NCBI RefSeq assembly: GCF_018310695.1 | Contig: NZ_JAGXCY010000007.1 | Span: 62,001-126,000 of the forward strand | Origin: Paenibacillus sp. Marseille-Q4541 | Lineage (GTDB): Bacteria > Bacillota > Bacilli > Paenibacillales > Paenibacillaceae | Length of the DNA: 64,000 bases | Reading direction: 5' to 3' | Shown: piece after piece, positions 8,496-15,550 of the stretch | How the letters are laid out: each line of letters opens with the position of its first letter | Position numbering within the stretch: position 1 is the first letter of the stretch | The notes under the pieces: model-generated | What the model saw: only the letters and a program-made list of their open reading frames with translations | The model's database searches: none | What the model was told of the DNA's origin: nothing | Position numbers and translations under genes: made by a program

Positions 8496-8524
8496 TTGAC
8501 ATATGTCGACAATGTTCGTAAAAT
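8496..8524 (+). promoter_or_regulatory. Sigma-A promoter of the nucleoside uptake operon
   Basis: TTGACA (8496-8501), 17 bases, then TAAAAT (8519-8524): a near-consensus vegetative promoter 37 bases before the lipoprotein ATG. A 10-bp palindrome GACATATGTC (8498-8507) overlaps the -35 box and could be an operator. Confidence 0.75.
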
Positions 8525-8560
8525 TGAGCTATGAAAATGGGAAAAGGGGATTAGGTCATC

Positions 8561-9592
8561 ATGAAAAGAACGCTTTCGTTCATATTAGTCATTTCGATGC
8601 TTTCTATCTTACTAGCAGCTTGCGGTGGTAATAGCAGTACAGATGCAGGTGGGTCCACAGACACATCTGGTACAGATTCCAAAAAAGCAGTTCTCGTTCT
8701 TCCTGAGCAGATCGGTGTAAATCCATTCTTCGTACAGATGGATGAAGGTTTCAAAAAAGCAGGGGAAGAATTCGGTATTGAAGTGAAAACAATCGAATCT
8801 ACAGACCCTGCTGCGTTTGAACAAAATCTTCGTGCTGCGGTAGCAGAAGATTATGATCTTATCATGACCGCAACATTCCAGGCTGAGGATGCACTTAAAA
8901 AAGTGGCTGCTGAAAATCCGGACAAGTCCTTTGCCGTTGTTGATACTGTAGTTGATCTGCCTAATGTTCGAAGCGTTGGTTTTAAAGAGTATGAGGGTGC
9001 GTATCTTCTAGGCGCAGCCGCTGGACTTGCTACCAAAACAAATATTGTCGGCATGATTGCCGCTCAAGATATTCCTTTGATTAAAAAGTATACGGAAGGC
9101 TTTAGAGCAGGACTTGCTTCCGTTAACCCGGATGCCAAATTCCTGATCAACTATGCAGGTGGATTCGATGACCCTGCTAAAGCAAAAGAGCTTGCGATCG
9201 TTCAATTCGATCAAGGAGCTGACTTTATCGCCGGAGCTTCTGCGGTAGGCGACCTCGGCGTTTTTGAAGCAGCAAAAGAAAAAGGTTTCTATACTTCCGG
9301 TCAAGACACGGATCGTACCGTAGAAGATCCAGAACATATTGTTCTTTCACAACTTAAATCAACGGACTCTGTTGCTTATGAAGAGTTGAAAGCTTTTGCG
9401 AATGGTTCGTTTGAATTCGGATATGTAAGTTATGGCCTGAAAGAAGATGGCGTTGGCCTAACTTATGTAACAAGAGATAGTGAATCTCCACTCAGCCCGT
9501 TCATCGGTCAAGAAGTTGTTGATCAAGTTAAGGCAATCAGAGATAAGATTGTATCTGGTGAAATTGTAGTGAAAGATCCTTTGCAACAGTAG
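8561..9592 (+). CDS. BMP-family nucleoside-binding lipoprotein
   Basis: A 343-residue substrate-binding lipoprotein with signal peptide and lipobox LLAAC (Cys21), a Gly/Ser/Thr linker, then a basic-membrane-protein fold with VLPEQIGVNPFF, DLIMTATFQAEDAL, GYVSYGLKEDGVGLT and similar blocks. Characterised members (BmpA/PnrA, YufN) bind purine nucleosides for ABC import. It is the first gene of an operon with the ATPase and two permeases. AGGGGA lies 10 bases before the ATG, and a sigma-A promoter is visible upstream. Confidence 0.92.
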   Translation: MKRTLSFILVISMLSILLAACGGNSSTDAGGSTDTSGTDSKKAVLVLPEQIGVNPFFVQMDEGFKKAGEEFGIEVKTIESTDPAAFEQNLRAAVAEDYDLIMTATFQAEDALKKVAAENPDKSFAVVDTVVDLPNVRSVGFKEYEGAYLLGAAAGLATKTNIVGMIAAQDIPLIKKYTEGFRAGLASVNPDAKFLINYAGGFDDPAKAKELAIVQFDQGADFIAGASAVGDLGVFEAAKEKGFYTSGQDTDRTVEDPEHIVLSQLKSTDSVAYEELKAFANGSFEFGYVSYGLKEDGVGLTYVTRDSESPLSPFIGQEVVDQVKAIRDKIVSGEIVVKDPLQQ

Positions 9593-9614
9593 TCTAAATT
9601 TGCTTCAAGATTTG

Positions 9615-9645
9615 GCCGGCTGCCCCAACAGGTAGTCGGCTTTTC
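9615..9645 (+). terminator. Intercistronic attenuating hairpin
   Basis: GCCGGCTGCC (9615-9624) pairs with GGTAGTCGGC (9631-9640), followed by TTTTCTTC. It sits between the binding-protein gene and the ATPase gene and would give more transcript for the binding protein than for the transporter parts, a common arrangement. Confidence 0.7.
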
Positions 9646-9676
9646 TTCATTAAGAGGAGAAAGGGGACGGGTACAC

Positions 9677-11179
9677 GTGCTGCTAGAAATGAATGGAATT
9701 ACGAAGAAGTACGGAACACTTACGGCAAATAAGGAAGTTCACTTCGACCTAAAAGAAGGCGAGGTGCATGCACTTGTCGGGGAAAATGGTGCAGGAAAAA
9801 CGACGTTAATGCGTATTCTTTACGGGATGGAAGAGCCTACCTCAGGAAGTATTCGCGTGAACGGGAAGGAAGTAAGTTTTGCAACTCCTTCACATGCGAT
9901 GGCAAGCGGGATTGGCATGGTACACCAGCATTTTATGTTGTTCCCCTCGTTTACGATCGCAGAGAATATTGTTATTGGAAGAGAGCCCTCTAAAAATGGT
10001 GGTGTTTTTGATCGGAATGCTGCGGCCAAAACGGTTGAAGAGCTAGGTGAAAAGTACGGAATGCCGGTCGACCCTTGGAAAAAGGCAGGCGAATGCTCTC
10101 TTGGTATGCAGCAGCGCGTCGAAATTCTAAAAGTATTGTATCAAGGTGCTGATATCATCATTTTAGACGAACCATCGGCGGTACTTACTCCACTAGAAGT
10201 GAAGGAGCTCCTGGCCAATGTCCGTGCCCTAACGAAGCTGGGTAAAAGCTTTATTCTCATCACACATAAATTGCAGGAAGTTATGGAAGTGTCTGACCGT
10301 ATTACGGTACTCCGTGATGGTGTTGTGACAGGTACACTCGAAGCAAAAGATACCGATGTAGAACAGTTATCAAGACTGATGGTAGGTAGAGAACTGGTAC
10401 GTATGGTCAAAAAACCGTATCACCCTGGTGATGCCGTACTCGAAATAGAAGGAGTGTCGATTACAGGGTCCAAGGAACAAACGTCACTCCGGAGTGTGAA
10501 TCTGACAGTCCATGCAGGTGAAGTTATTGGAGTAGCTGGGATATCAGGCAACGGACAATCCGAACTTATTCAGGCTATTGCAGGGATCAGACCGGTTACC
10601 GAAGGGGCGATCCACTTGGCAGGGAAAGACATTACTAAGCTATCTGTCCGTGATATCAGAGAAACAGGCCTTGCCCATATACCGGAGGACCGCTATATGT
10701 GGGGAGCGGCTAAAGATGCGACCGTTCTGGATAACGGACTGATGGGTCATCACCATACATTGCAAACGAAAGGCATCATATCTTCCCGGAAGGTTCGCAA
10801 GAAAGTGGAAGAATGGATCAAGCGTTTTGGGGTAAAGACAGGCTCTGTCGAGACCAAAGCGCAGTTTCTGTCCGGAGGAAATCTGCAAAAGCTGATTGCT
10901 GCCAGGGAGTTTGCTCATGAAGCACCTTTCCTCATCGCAGCTGAACCGACACGCGGAGTAGACATTGGAGCAATGGAGACGATTCATAAGGAATTGCTGC
11001 ACCAGCGTGATCAAGGTGCGGCAGTATTGCTCGTTTCTTCAGAACTATCGGAGATTTTACAGCTTTCCGATCGGATCGTCGTTATGTATGAAGGAAGAAT
11101 TGTTGGTGAGCTGGCTACTGAGGATGCAACGGAAGAAAGCATCAGTTTGTTGATGGCAGGAGGGAAACAACAGGCATGA
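9677..11179 (+). CDS. Nucleoside ABC transporter, duplicated ATP-binding protein
   Basis: A 500-residue protein with two fused ABC domains, as in YufO/NupO and RbsA-like importers. Domain one has Walker A GENGAGKTT, a CSLGMQQRVEI signature region and Walker B IIILDEPSAVL. Domain two has the usual degenerate Walker A (GISGNGQSE), LSGGNLQK and AAEPTRGVD. The start is a GTG at 9677 with GGGG 10 bases upstream; an ATG at 9689 is the alternative. Its stop overlaps the next gene by 4 bases. It powers nucleoside import through the two following permeases. Confidence 0.92.
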   Translation: MLLEMNGITKKYGTLTANKEVHFDLKEGEVHALVGENGAGKTTLMRILYGMEEPTSGSIRVNGKEVSFATPSHAMASGIGMVHQHFMLFPSFTIAENIVIGREPSKNGGVFDRNAAAKTVEELGEKYGMPVDPWKKAGECSLGMQQRVEILKVLYQGADIIILDEPSAVLTPLEVKELLANVRALTKLGKSFILITHKLQEVMEVSDRITVLRDGVVTGTLEAKDTDVEQLSRLMVGRELVRMVKKPYHPGDAVLEIEGVSITGSKEQTSLRSVNLTVHAGEVIGVAGISGNGQSELIQAIAGIRPVTEGAIHLAGKDITKLSVRDIRETGLAHIPEDRYMWGAAKDATVLDNGLMGHHHTLQTKGIISSRKVRKKVEEWIKRFGVKTGSVETKAQFLSGGNLQKLIAAREFAHEAPFLIAAEPTRGVDIGAMETIHKELLHQRDQGAAVLLVSSELSEILQLSDRIVVMYEGRIVGELATEDATEESISLLMAGGKQQA

Positions 11180-12243
11180 ACATTTTGAAAAACAATTTGA
11201 AGAGTCTAATACAGCCGCTGCTTGCTGTTCTTATCGGTCTGCTGGCAGGAACGGTTGCCATCCTTATTGTTGGTGGAAATGTAATCGAAACCTACGGAGA
11301 AATGTGGAAGGGTGCTTTTGGAAGTTTCTATTTCTTCACGAATACTTTATCACGGGCAACGCCGATTATTCTTGTTGGGCTTGGAGTAGCGCTCGCATTT
11401 AAAGCTGGATTTTTTAACATGGGGGCAGAAGGCCAAATGCTGCTAGGGGCTCTGGCTTCAGCGCTGACTGCGCTCTATCTGCCAGGACCCAGCTGGTTTG
11501 TTACAATTGTCGCGATTCTCGCCGGTGCTATTGTCGGTGGAATCTGGTCCCTTTTTGCAGGTTGGCTTGATGCCAAATTCGGTATGAACTTGTTGATTAC
11601 TACGCTGCTTCTGAATTACATCGCTACGTTGTTTGCTGGATATATGGTTGCTTATCCTTTCAAGGATACTACGGGTTCGGCTGCAATGGCGCAGTCGCCT
11701 ATGATTGATCAAGCCATCTGGCTGCCTAAGCTGTTCCAAGGAATGGGACTGCATGCCGGATTTATTATCGCCATTATTGCTGCCGTAGTACTCTACTTCT
11801 TCATGCAAAAAACAGTGCCGGGTTATGAAATTCGGATGCTCGGAAGCAACCCCTCCTTTGCTGCCTTTGGTGGTGTGAAAAGGGTGCGTATGATGATGCT
11901 GTCCATGCTTGTCAGCGGTGCGCTGGCAGGAATAGCAGGCGCAGGTGAAGTGTTGGGTACCCAGTACCGGTATATTGATGGTTCACTTAGTACAGCAAAT
12001 TATGCATGGAGCGGAATTATGGCAACACTGCTTGCTGGATCACATCCGCTGGGCACTGCTTTTTCTGCTTTCTTGCTCTCTGCACTTCAGACTGGTTCCA
12101 TGGGTGTGGAACGGAATACCGAAGTACCACTCGAGGTAGGCAGTGTTATACAGGCTGTACTGACTCTTTTTGTATCAGCTAAAATCGGCTATAGCTTCCT
12201 AAAACGGAGAAAGGGGGACAAAACGAATGGAACAACTTCTTGA
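11176..12243 (+). CDS. Nucleoside ABC transporter permease 1
   Basis: A 355-residue membrane protein of the BPD_transp_2 family (YufP-like) with 8-10 hydrophobic segments and the conserved FNMGAEGQMLLGAL block followed by NLLITTLLLNYIA. It overlaps the ATPase gene by 4 bases and the second permease gene by 17 bases, so translation is coupled. It forms the heterodimeric membrane channel with the next gene product. Confidence 0.9.
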   Translation: MNILKNNLKSLIQPLLAVLIGLLAGTVAILIVGGNVIETYGEMWKGAFGSFYFFTNTLSRATPIILVGLGVALAFKAGFFNMGAEGQMLLGALASALTALYLPGPSWFVTIVAILAGAIVGGIWSLFAGWLDAKFGMNLLITTLLLNYIATLFAGYMVAYPFKDTTGSAAMAQSPMIDQAIWLPKLFQGMGLHAGFIIAIIAAVVLYFFMQKTVPGYEIRMLGSNPSFAAFGGVKRVRMMMLSMLVSGALAGIAGAGEVLGTQYRYIDGSLSTANYAWSGIMATLLAGSHPLGTAFSAFLLSALQTGSMGVERNTEVPLEVGSVIQAVLTLFVSAKIGYSFLKRRKGDKTNGTTS

Positions 12244-13150
12244 TGCATCCTTATTTAATGCAACGCTTCGTTCGATTACACCGATTTTGCTTGCTGCGCT
12301 TGGGGCTGCGCTATGTTCCCGCGTCGGTCTGTTTAATGTAGGGCTTGAAGGACTGGTCTTGATTGGAGCCTTTTCTTCTATAGTAGGGAATTATCTGTTC
12401 CATAACGTTGTACTCGCAATTATCTTTGCCATTCTGATTGTATCGCTCTTCTCACTTTTGTTTGCTTATGTCAGTATTAATTTGAAGGCGAATGAAATTG
12501 TGGTCGGTCTATCGATCAACTTTTTGGCTGCCGGTCTGACGACCTTCTCCTTACGTGCGATTTTTGATGTAAAAGGTGCATATTACGATAAAAACATGGT
12601 CGGTTTGCCCAAGTGGGACATTCCGTTTATAGAAGATATTCCATGGCTTGGTTATGTCATTTCTGGTCATACACCGCTAGTATATTTGGCATTAATTCTA
12701 GTATTTGTTCTTCATTTCTACTTATTTAAAACAATATCTGGTTTCCGTCTTCGTTCTGTTGGTGAAAATCCGGTTGCTGCGCAAAGTCTCGGAATTCCAG
12801 TTCGTCGTACGCAATACCTCGCTGTACTGATGTGCGGTGTGCTGTGTGCACTTGCCGGGGCACAGTTGTCACTTGGACAGGTGACGATGTTCACGGAAGG
12901 AATGACAGCAGGGCGCGGATTTATCGCTCTCGTCGCTACGATGCTTGGACAGTCCAGTCCGATTCTTGTGATGGCGTCGAGTATGTTGTTTGGTTTTATG
13001 GAAGCTATGGGTATTCGTCTGCAAGGCTTCTCGCTTCCATCCCACTTCACTAATATGCTTCCTTATATCATTACGCTGGCTGCTATGTTCTTCTTCAAGG
13101 ACAAGAGTTATGCTCAAGATGCACAGAAAGCGGGCGGAAGCTCGAGGTAA
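12227..13150 (+). CDS. Nucleoside ABC transporter permease 2
   Basis: A 307-residue BPD_transp_2 permease (YufQ-like). The block FNVGLEGLVLIGAF corresponds to FNMGAEGQMLLGAL in the partner, and ANEIVVGLSINFLA to the second conserved loop. It lies inside the operon, overlapping the previous gene by 17 bases, with the molybdoenzyme gene 25 bases downstream. Confidence 0.9.
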   Translation: MEQLLDASLFNATLRSITPILLAALGAALCSRVGLFNVGLEGLVLIGAFSSIVGNYLFHNVVLAIIFAILIVSLFSLLFAYVSINLKANEIVVGLSINFLAAGLTTFSLRAIFDVKGAYYDKNMVGLPKWDIPFIEDIPWLGYVISGHTPLVYLALILVFVLHFYLFKTISGFRLRSVGENPVAAQSLGIPVRRTQYLAVLMCGVLCALAGAQLSLGQVTMFTEGMTAGRGFIALVATMLGQSSPILVMASSMLFGFMEAMGIRLQGFSLPSHFTNMLPYIITLAAMFFFKDKSYAQDAQKAGGSSR

Positions 13151-13175
13151 CAAGCACAGGGAGGAGTTACTACGG

Positions 13176-13847
13176 ATGAAAAGTAAAGCAGAACGTTTAA
13201 AAGGGACCAAGTCCCCTAAAGTCAATATAGATGAATCTCTTGCTCACCGGCTGCCACCTGGGCAGGTACTGACAGAGAAATTCCCTATTCTGCATGAGGG
13301 GGAAGTTCCCGAGTATGACATGAGCACATGGGATCTACGTGTCTATGGAGAAGTAGATGAAGAAGTGAGTTTCTCTTATGAAGACCTTTTGAAGCTACCG
13401 ATGACCAATACGGTGAGTGATATTCACTGTGTCACGCGCTGGTCCAAGTTTGATACTGCTTGGGAAGGTATTCGATTTACTGATTTTATGAAACATTTCA
13501 AGATTAAACCGGAAGCAAAATTCGTTATGATTCATGCTGATGAAGATTACGAAACCAATCTGCCGATTGAAGCGCTGCTACGTGATGATGTGCTGCTGGC
13601 ATTTAAATATGATGGTAAGGATTTAACACCAAAACACGGATGGCCACTGCGTCTTGTTGTGCCTGAGTTTTATTTTTGGAAAAGCGCAAAGTGGATTCGC
13701 GGCTTTGAATTTATGACAGAAGATCGTCATGGATTTTGGGAGCGTAACGGTTTTCATAATACAGCTGACCCATTTCTGGAGCAACGTTTCTCAGATGAGG
13801 AACTACCGATTCCAGAGGATGAGTGGATGAAAAAGGAGTTTGATTAA
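13176..13847 (+). CDS. Sulfite-oxidase-like molybdopterin oxidoreductase (YuiH-like)
   Basis: A 223-residue soluble protein consisting of one Oxidored_molyb domain. The motif DIHCVTRWS carries the cysteine that ligates molybdenum in this family, and HGWPLRLVVPEFYFWKSAKW is the pterin-binding segment. There is no signal peptide, so it should act in the cytoplasm, unlike periplasmic MsrP. The ATG at 13176 follows GGGAGGAG; the frame stays open further upstream inside the permease gene, but no good start exists there. Its place between a nucleoside importer and a nucleoside phosphorylase is notable. The substrate is unknown. Confidence 0.85.
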   Translation: MKSKAERLKGTKSPKVNIDESLAHRLPPGQVLTEKFPILHEGEVPEYDMSTWDLRVYGEVDEEVSFSYEDLLKLPMTNTVSDIHCVTRWSKFDTAWEGIRFTDFMKHFKIKPEAKFVMIHADEDYETNLPIEALLRDDVLLAFKYDGKDLTPKHGWPLRLVVPEFYFWKSAKWIRGFEFMTEDRHGFWERNGFHNTADPFLEQRFSDEELPIPEDEWMKKEFD

Positions 13848-13848
13848 C

Positions 13849-14595
13849 ATGTTGATGCCCATTTTACAAATTCATTCGGAAGATATGCCCCCTTATGCGG
13901 TGGTATGTGGAGATCCATTTCGTGCAGAAAAGATTGCGCAAAAGCTTAGCGGAGCAAAGGAGCTTGCATTCAGCCGGGAATACCGTACGTTTGTTGGTGA
14001 ATATGAAGGAGTTTCCATTGCCGTTGTGAGTCATGGTGTGGGTTGCCCAGGAGCTGCCGTTTGCTTTGAAGAACTGATTCGGGCCGGAGTGACGACACTG
14101 ATTCGTGTGGGAACAGCCGGTTCTTATACAGTAGATGTACCAGCAGGGGGACTTGTCGTGAGTACATCAGCGATCCGTACGGATGGTCTTACAAGACAGC
14201 TAGTACCTGAAGGATTTCCAGCGGTAGCAGATCATGATGTGACGCATGCTTTGTATGGCGCTGCTTCGGCGATGCCAGGCGTGGTTCAAAAGGGAATGAC
14301 TGTGACTTTGGATGTATTCTTTAACGGAGTTGAGGAAATTCCACACAAAAAATTCAAACAGGCCGGGGCGCTTGCCGCTGAAATGGAGATTGCCGCTCTG
14401 TTTGTTATCAGTTCTCTCCGGGGAGCTCGTGCGGGAGCGATCGTAGCGATTGACGGTTTTGCCGATCAAGATTTGGCTGCTGAGTATGATCCGCATACGA
14501 ATGTTGTAGGTGATGCAGTTGAGCGTGAGATGGAAGCTGCGCTGAAGGCGATGGTGACCCTTGCACAGAAGGATGCAGAAGCCGCAGGCATGTAA
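13849..14595 (+). CDS. Nucleoside phosphorylase (PNP/UDP family)
   Basis: A 248-residue enzyme of the PNP_UDP_1 family. It has CGDPFRAEKIA (phosphate-binding start), SHGVGCPGAAVCFEEL, LIRVGTAGSY, and AAEMEIAALFVIS with the substrate-binding Met-Glu pair. It should split a nucleoside with phosphate to free base and ribose 1-phosphate; base preference (uridine or purine) is unclear. The ATG at 13849 lies 10 bases after AAGGAG. As the last gene of the nucleoside import operon it would process the imported substrate. It lacks the GNDD-type motif of uridine phosphorylase that I would expect, so I leave specificity open. Confidence 0.88.
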   Translation: MLMPILQIHSEDMPPYAVVCGDPFRAEKIAQKLSGAKELAFSREYRTFVGEYEGVSIAVVSHGVGCPGAAVCFEELIRAGVTTLIRVGTAGSYTVDVPAGGLVVSTSAIRTDGLTRQLVPEGFPAVADHDVTHALYGAASAMPGVVQKGMTVTLDVFFNGVEEIPHKKFKQAGALAAEMEIAALFVISSLRGARAGAIVAIDGFADQDLAAEYDPHTNVVGDAVEREMEAALKAMVTLAQKDAEAAGM

Positions 14596-14616
14596 TGATA
14601 AATAGAAATTTAAGGA

Positions 14617-14644
14617 GGCCAGCAGAGATTGCTGGTCTTTTTTT
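14617..14644 (+). terminator. Terminator of the nucleoside operon
   Basis: GGCCAGCA (14617-14624) pairs with TGCTGGTC (14630-14637, one G-U pair), followed by a run of seven or more T residues. Confidence 0.88.
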
Positions 14645-14683
14645 GTGGCGTAGGAGATGAATGTAAGAATAGTCATTTGTATA

Positions 14684-14713
14684 TTGACATACCCCACGGG
14701 GGTATACTATACT
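14684..14713 (+). promoter_or_regulatory. csoR promoter with CsoR-type operator
   Basis: TTGACA (14684-14689) and TATACT (14708-14713) are separated by 18 bases. Between them lies the inverted repeat ATACCCC-ACG-GGGGTAT (14689-14705), the G/C-tract operator typical of CsoR. Binding here would block RNA polymerase, and copper would release it. Confidence 0.85.
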
Positions 14714-14738
14714 GTGTTCAAGAGCGACGAAGGAGGTC

Positions 14739-15149
14739 ATGGGATTGGAAGAGTTCAAGGGTGCCCATACTCATAATGAGGAAATGCCGAATAAAGATGG
14801 TGTCTTACCAAATGGGGCATTTGTAACCAATTCCTGTCATGATGCTCATTCGGTTCAAGGCAAGGACGAACCAAGACATAGTCATCACTCGGATGAGGTG
14901 AAGAACAATCTGACGACACGTCTCAATCGCATTGAGGGCCAGGTTAGAGGAATCAAGGGCATGATCGATCGCGATACGTATTGTGACGACGTACTGACCC
15001 AGATTGCCGCTGTACAGTCAGCGCTGAATGGAGTTGGAAAGCTTTTGCTCGAAGGCCATATGAAGAGTTGTGTCATTGAACGCATCCAAGCTGGAGAATC
15101 TGAAGTGATTGATGAGCTGCTGGTTACGGTTAAGAAGTTAATGAAGTAA
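14739..15149 (+). CDS. csoR: Copper-sensing repressor CsoR
   Basis: A 136-residue DUF156/CsoR-family repressor. The helical core has LNRIEGQVRGIKGMID, then Cys82 (DTYCDDV) and the GHMKSC segment with His107 and Cys111, which together form the complete Cu(I) site. About 50 extra N-terminal residues contain six His and one Cys and are longer than in typical CsoR. The ATG at 14739 is only 2 bases after AGGAGG; TTG at 14745, 8 bases after it, may be the real start. It probably represses itself, copZ and copA. Confidence 0.9.
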   Translation: MGLEEFKGAHTHNEEMPNKDGVLPNGAFVTNSCHDAHSVQGKDEPRHSHHSDEVKNNLTTRLNRIEGQVRGIKGMIDRDTYCDDVLTQIAAVQSALNGVGKLLLEGHMKSCVIERIQAGESEVIDELLVTVKKLMK

Positions 15150-15203
15150 AGCCAAGTGGCGGTCTTAGTTTATAATACAACACATTTTAAGGAGGAAATA
15201 AAA

Positions 15204-15404
15204 ATGAGTAACGTTACATTGAACGTAAAAGGGATGTCTTGCAACCACTGTGTCAAATCCGTAGAAGGTGCACTTGAAAGTGTTGGAGCGAAGGGAAATG
15301 TGGATCTAGCTGCTGGTACGGTAAGTGTGGAGTATGATGAGCAAAAAGTAACTGTAGATCAAGTGAAGCACGCGATTGAAGACCAAGGATACGACGTAGT
15401 TTAA
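15204..15404 (+). CDS. copZ: Copper chaperone CopZ
   Basis: A 66-residue HMA-domain protein with the metal motif GMSCNHC near the N-terminus. It carries Cu(I) in the cytoplasm and hands it to CopA or CsoR. The ATG at 15204 has GGAGG 8 bases upstream; the frame extends back to 15156 without a good start. It is 54 bases behind csoR, with no terminator between, so the two are co-transcribed. Confidence 0.92.
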   Translation: MSNVTLNVKGMSCNHCVKSVEGALESVGAKGNVDLAAGTVSVEYDEQKVTVDQVKHAIEDQGYDVV

Positions 15405-15429
15405 TTCACTTCAATGAAGAACATAGTAA

Positions 15430-15508
15430 AGGAATGGTCAATAGAATGTTGATCGTTCCTGCTCTATTTTTGTCATAACGTAATGAGCAGTCAAAGGACT
15501 GCTTTTTT
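15430..15508 (+). terminator. Two tandem terminators between copZ and copA
   Basis: First hairpin: AGGAATGGTCAA (15430-15441) with TTGATCGTTCCT (15449-15460), then CTATTTTTG. Second: AGCAGTC (15486-15492) with GACTGCT (15497-15503), followed directly by TTTTT. They separate csoR-copZ from copA, which has its own operator. Confidence 0.8.
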
Positions 15509-15513
15509 CAGAT

Positions 15514-15537
15514 TATAAATATACCCCTAAGGGGTAT
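15514..15537 (+). promoter_or_regulatory. CsoR-type operator in front of copA
   Basis: ATACCCC-TAA-GGGGTAT (15521-15537) is a second CsoR-type inverted repeat, 13 bases before the copA ATG. A possible -10 box TATAAA (15514-15519) overlaps its left edge; no good -35 is visible. The operator would cover the transcription start. Confidence 0.7.
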
Positions 15538-15550
15538 GAAGGGGTTGTAA

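Noticed and set aside
8310..8560. Purine riboswitch ahead of the nucleoside operon
   Set aside because: None of the conserved purine aptamer loops is visible; only a sigma-A promoter and a palindrome are seen.
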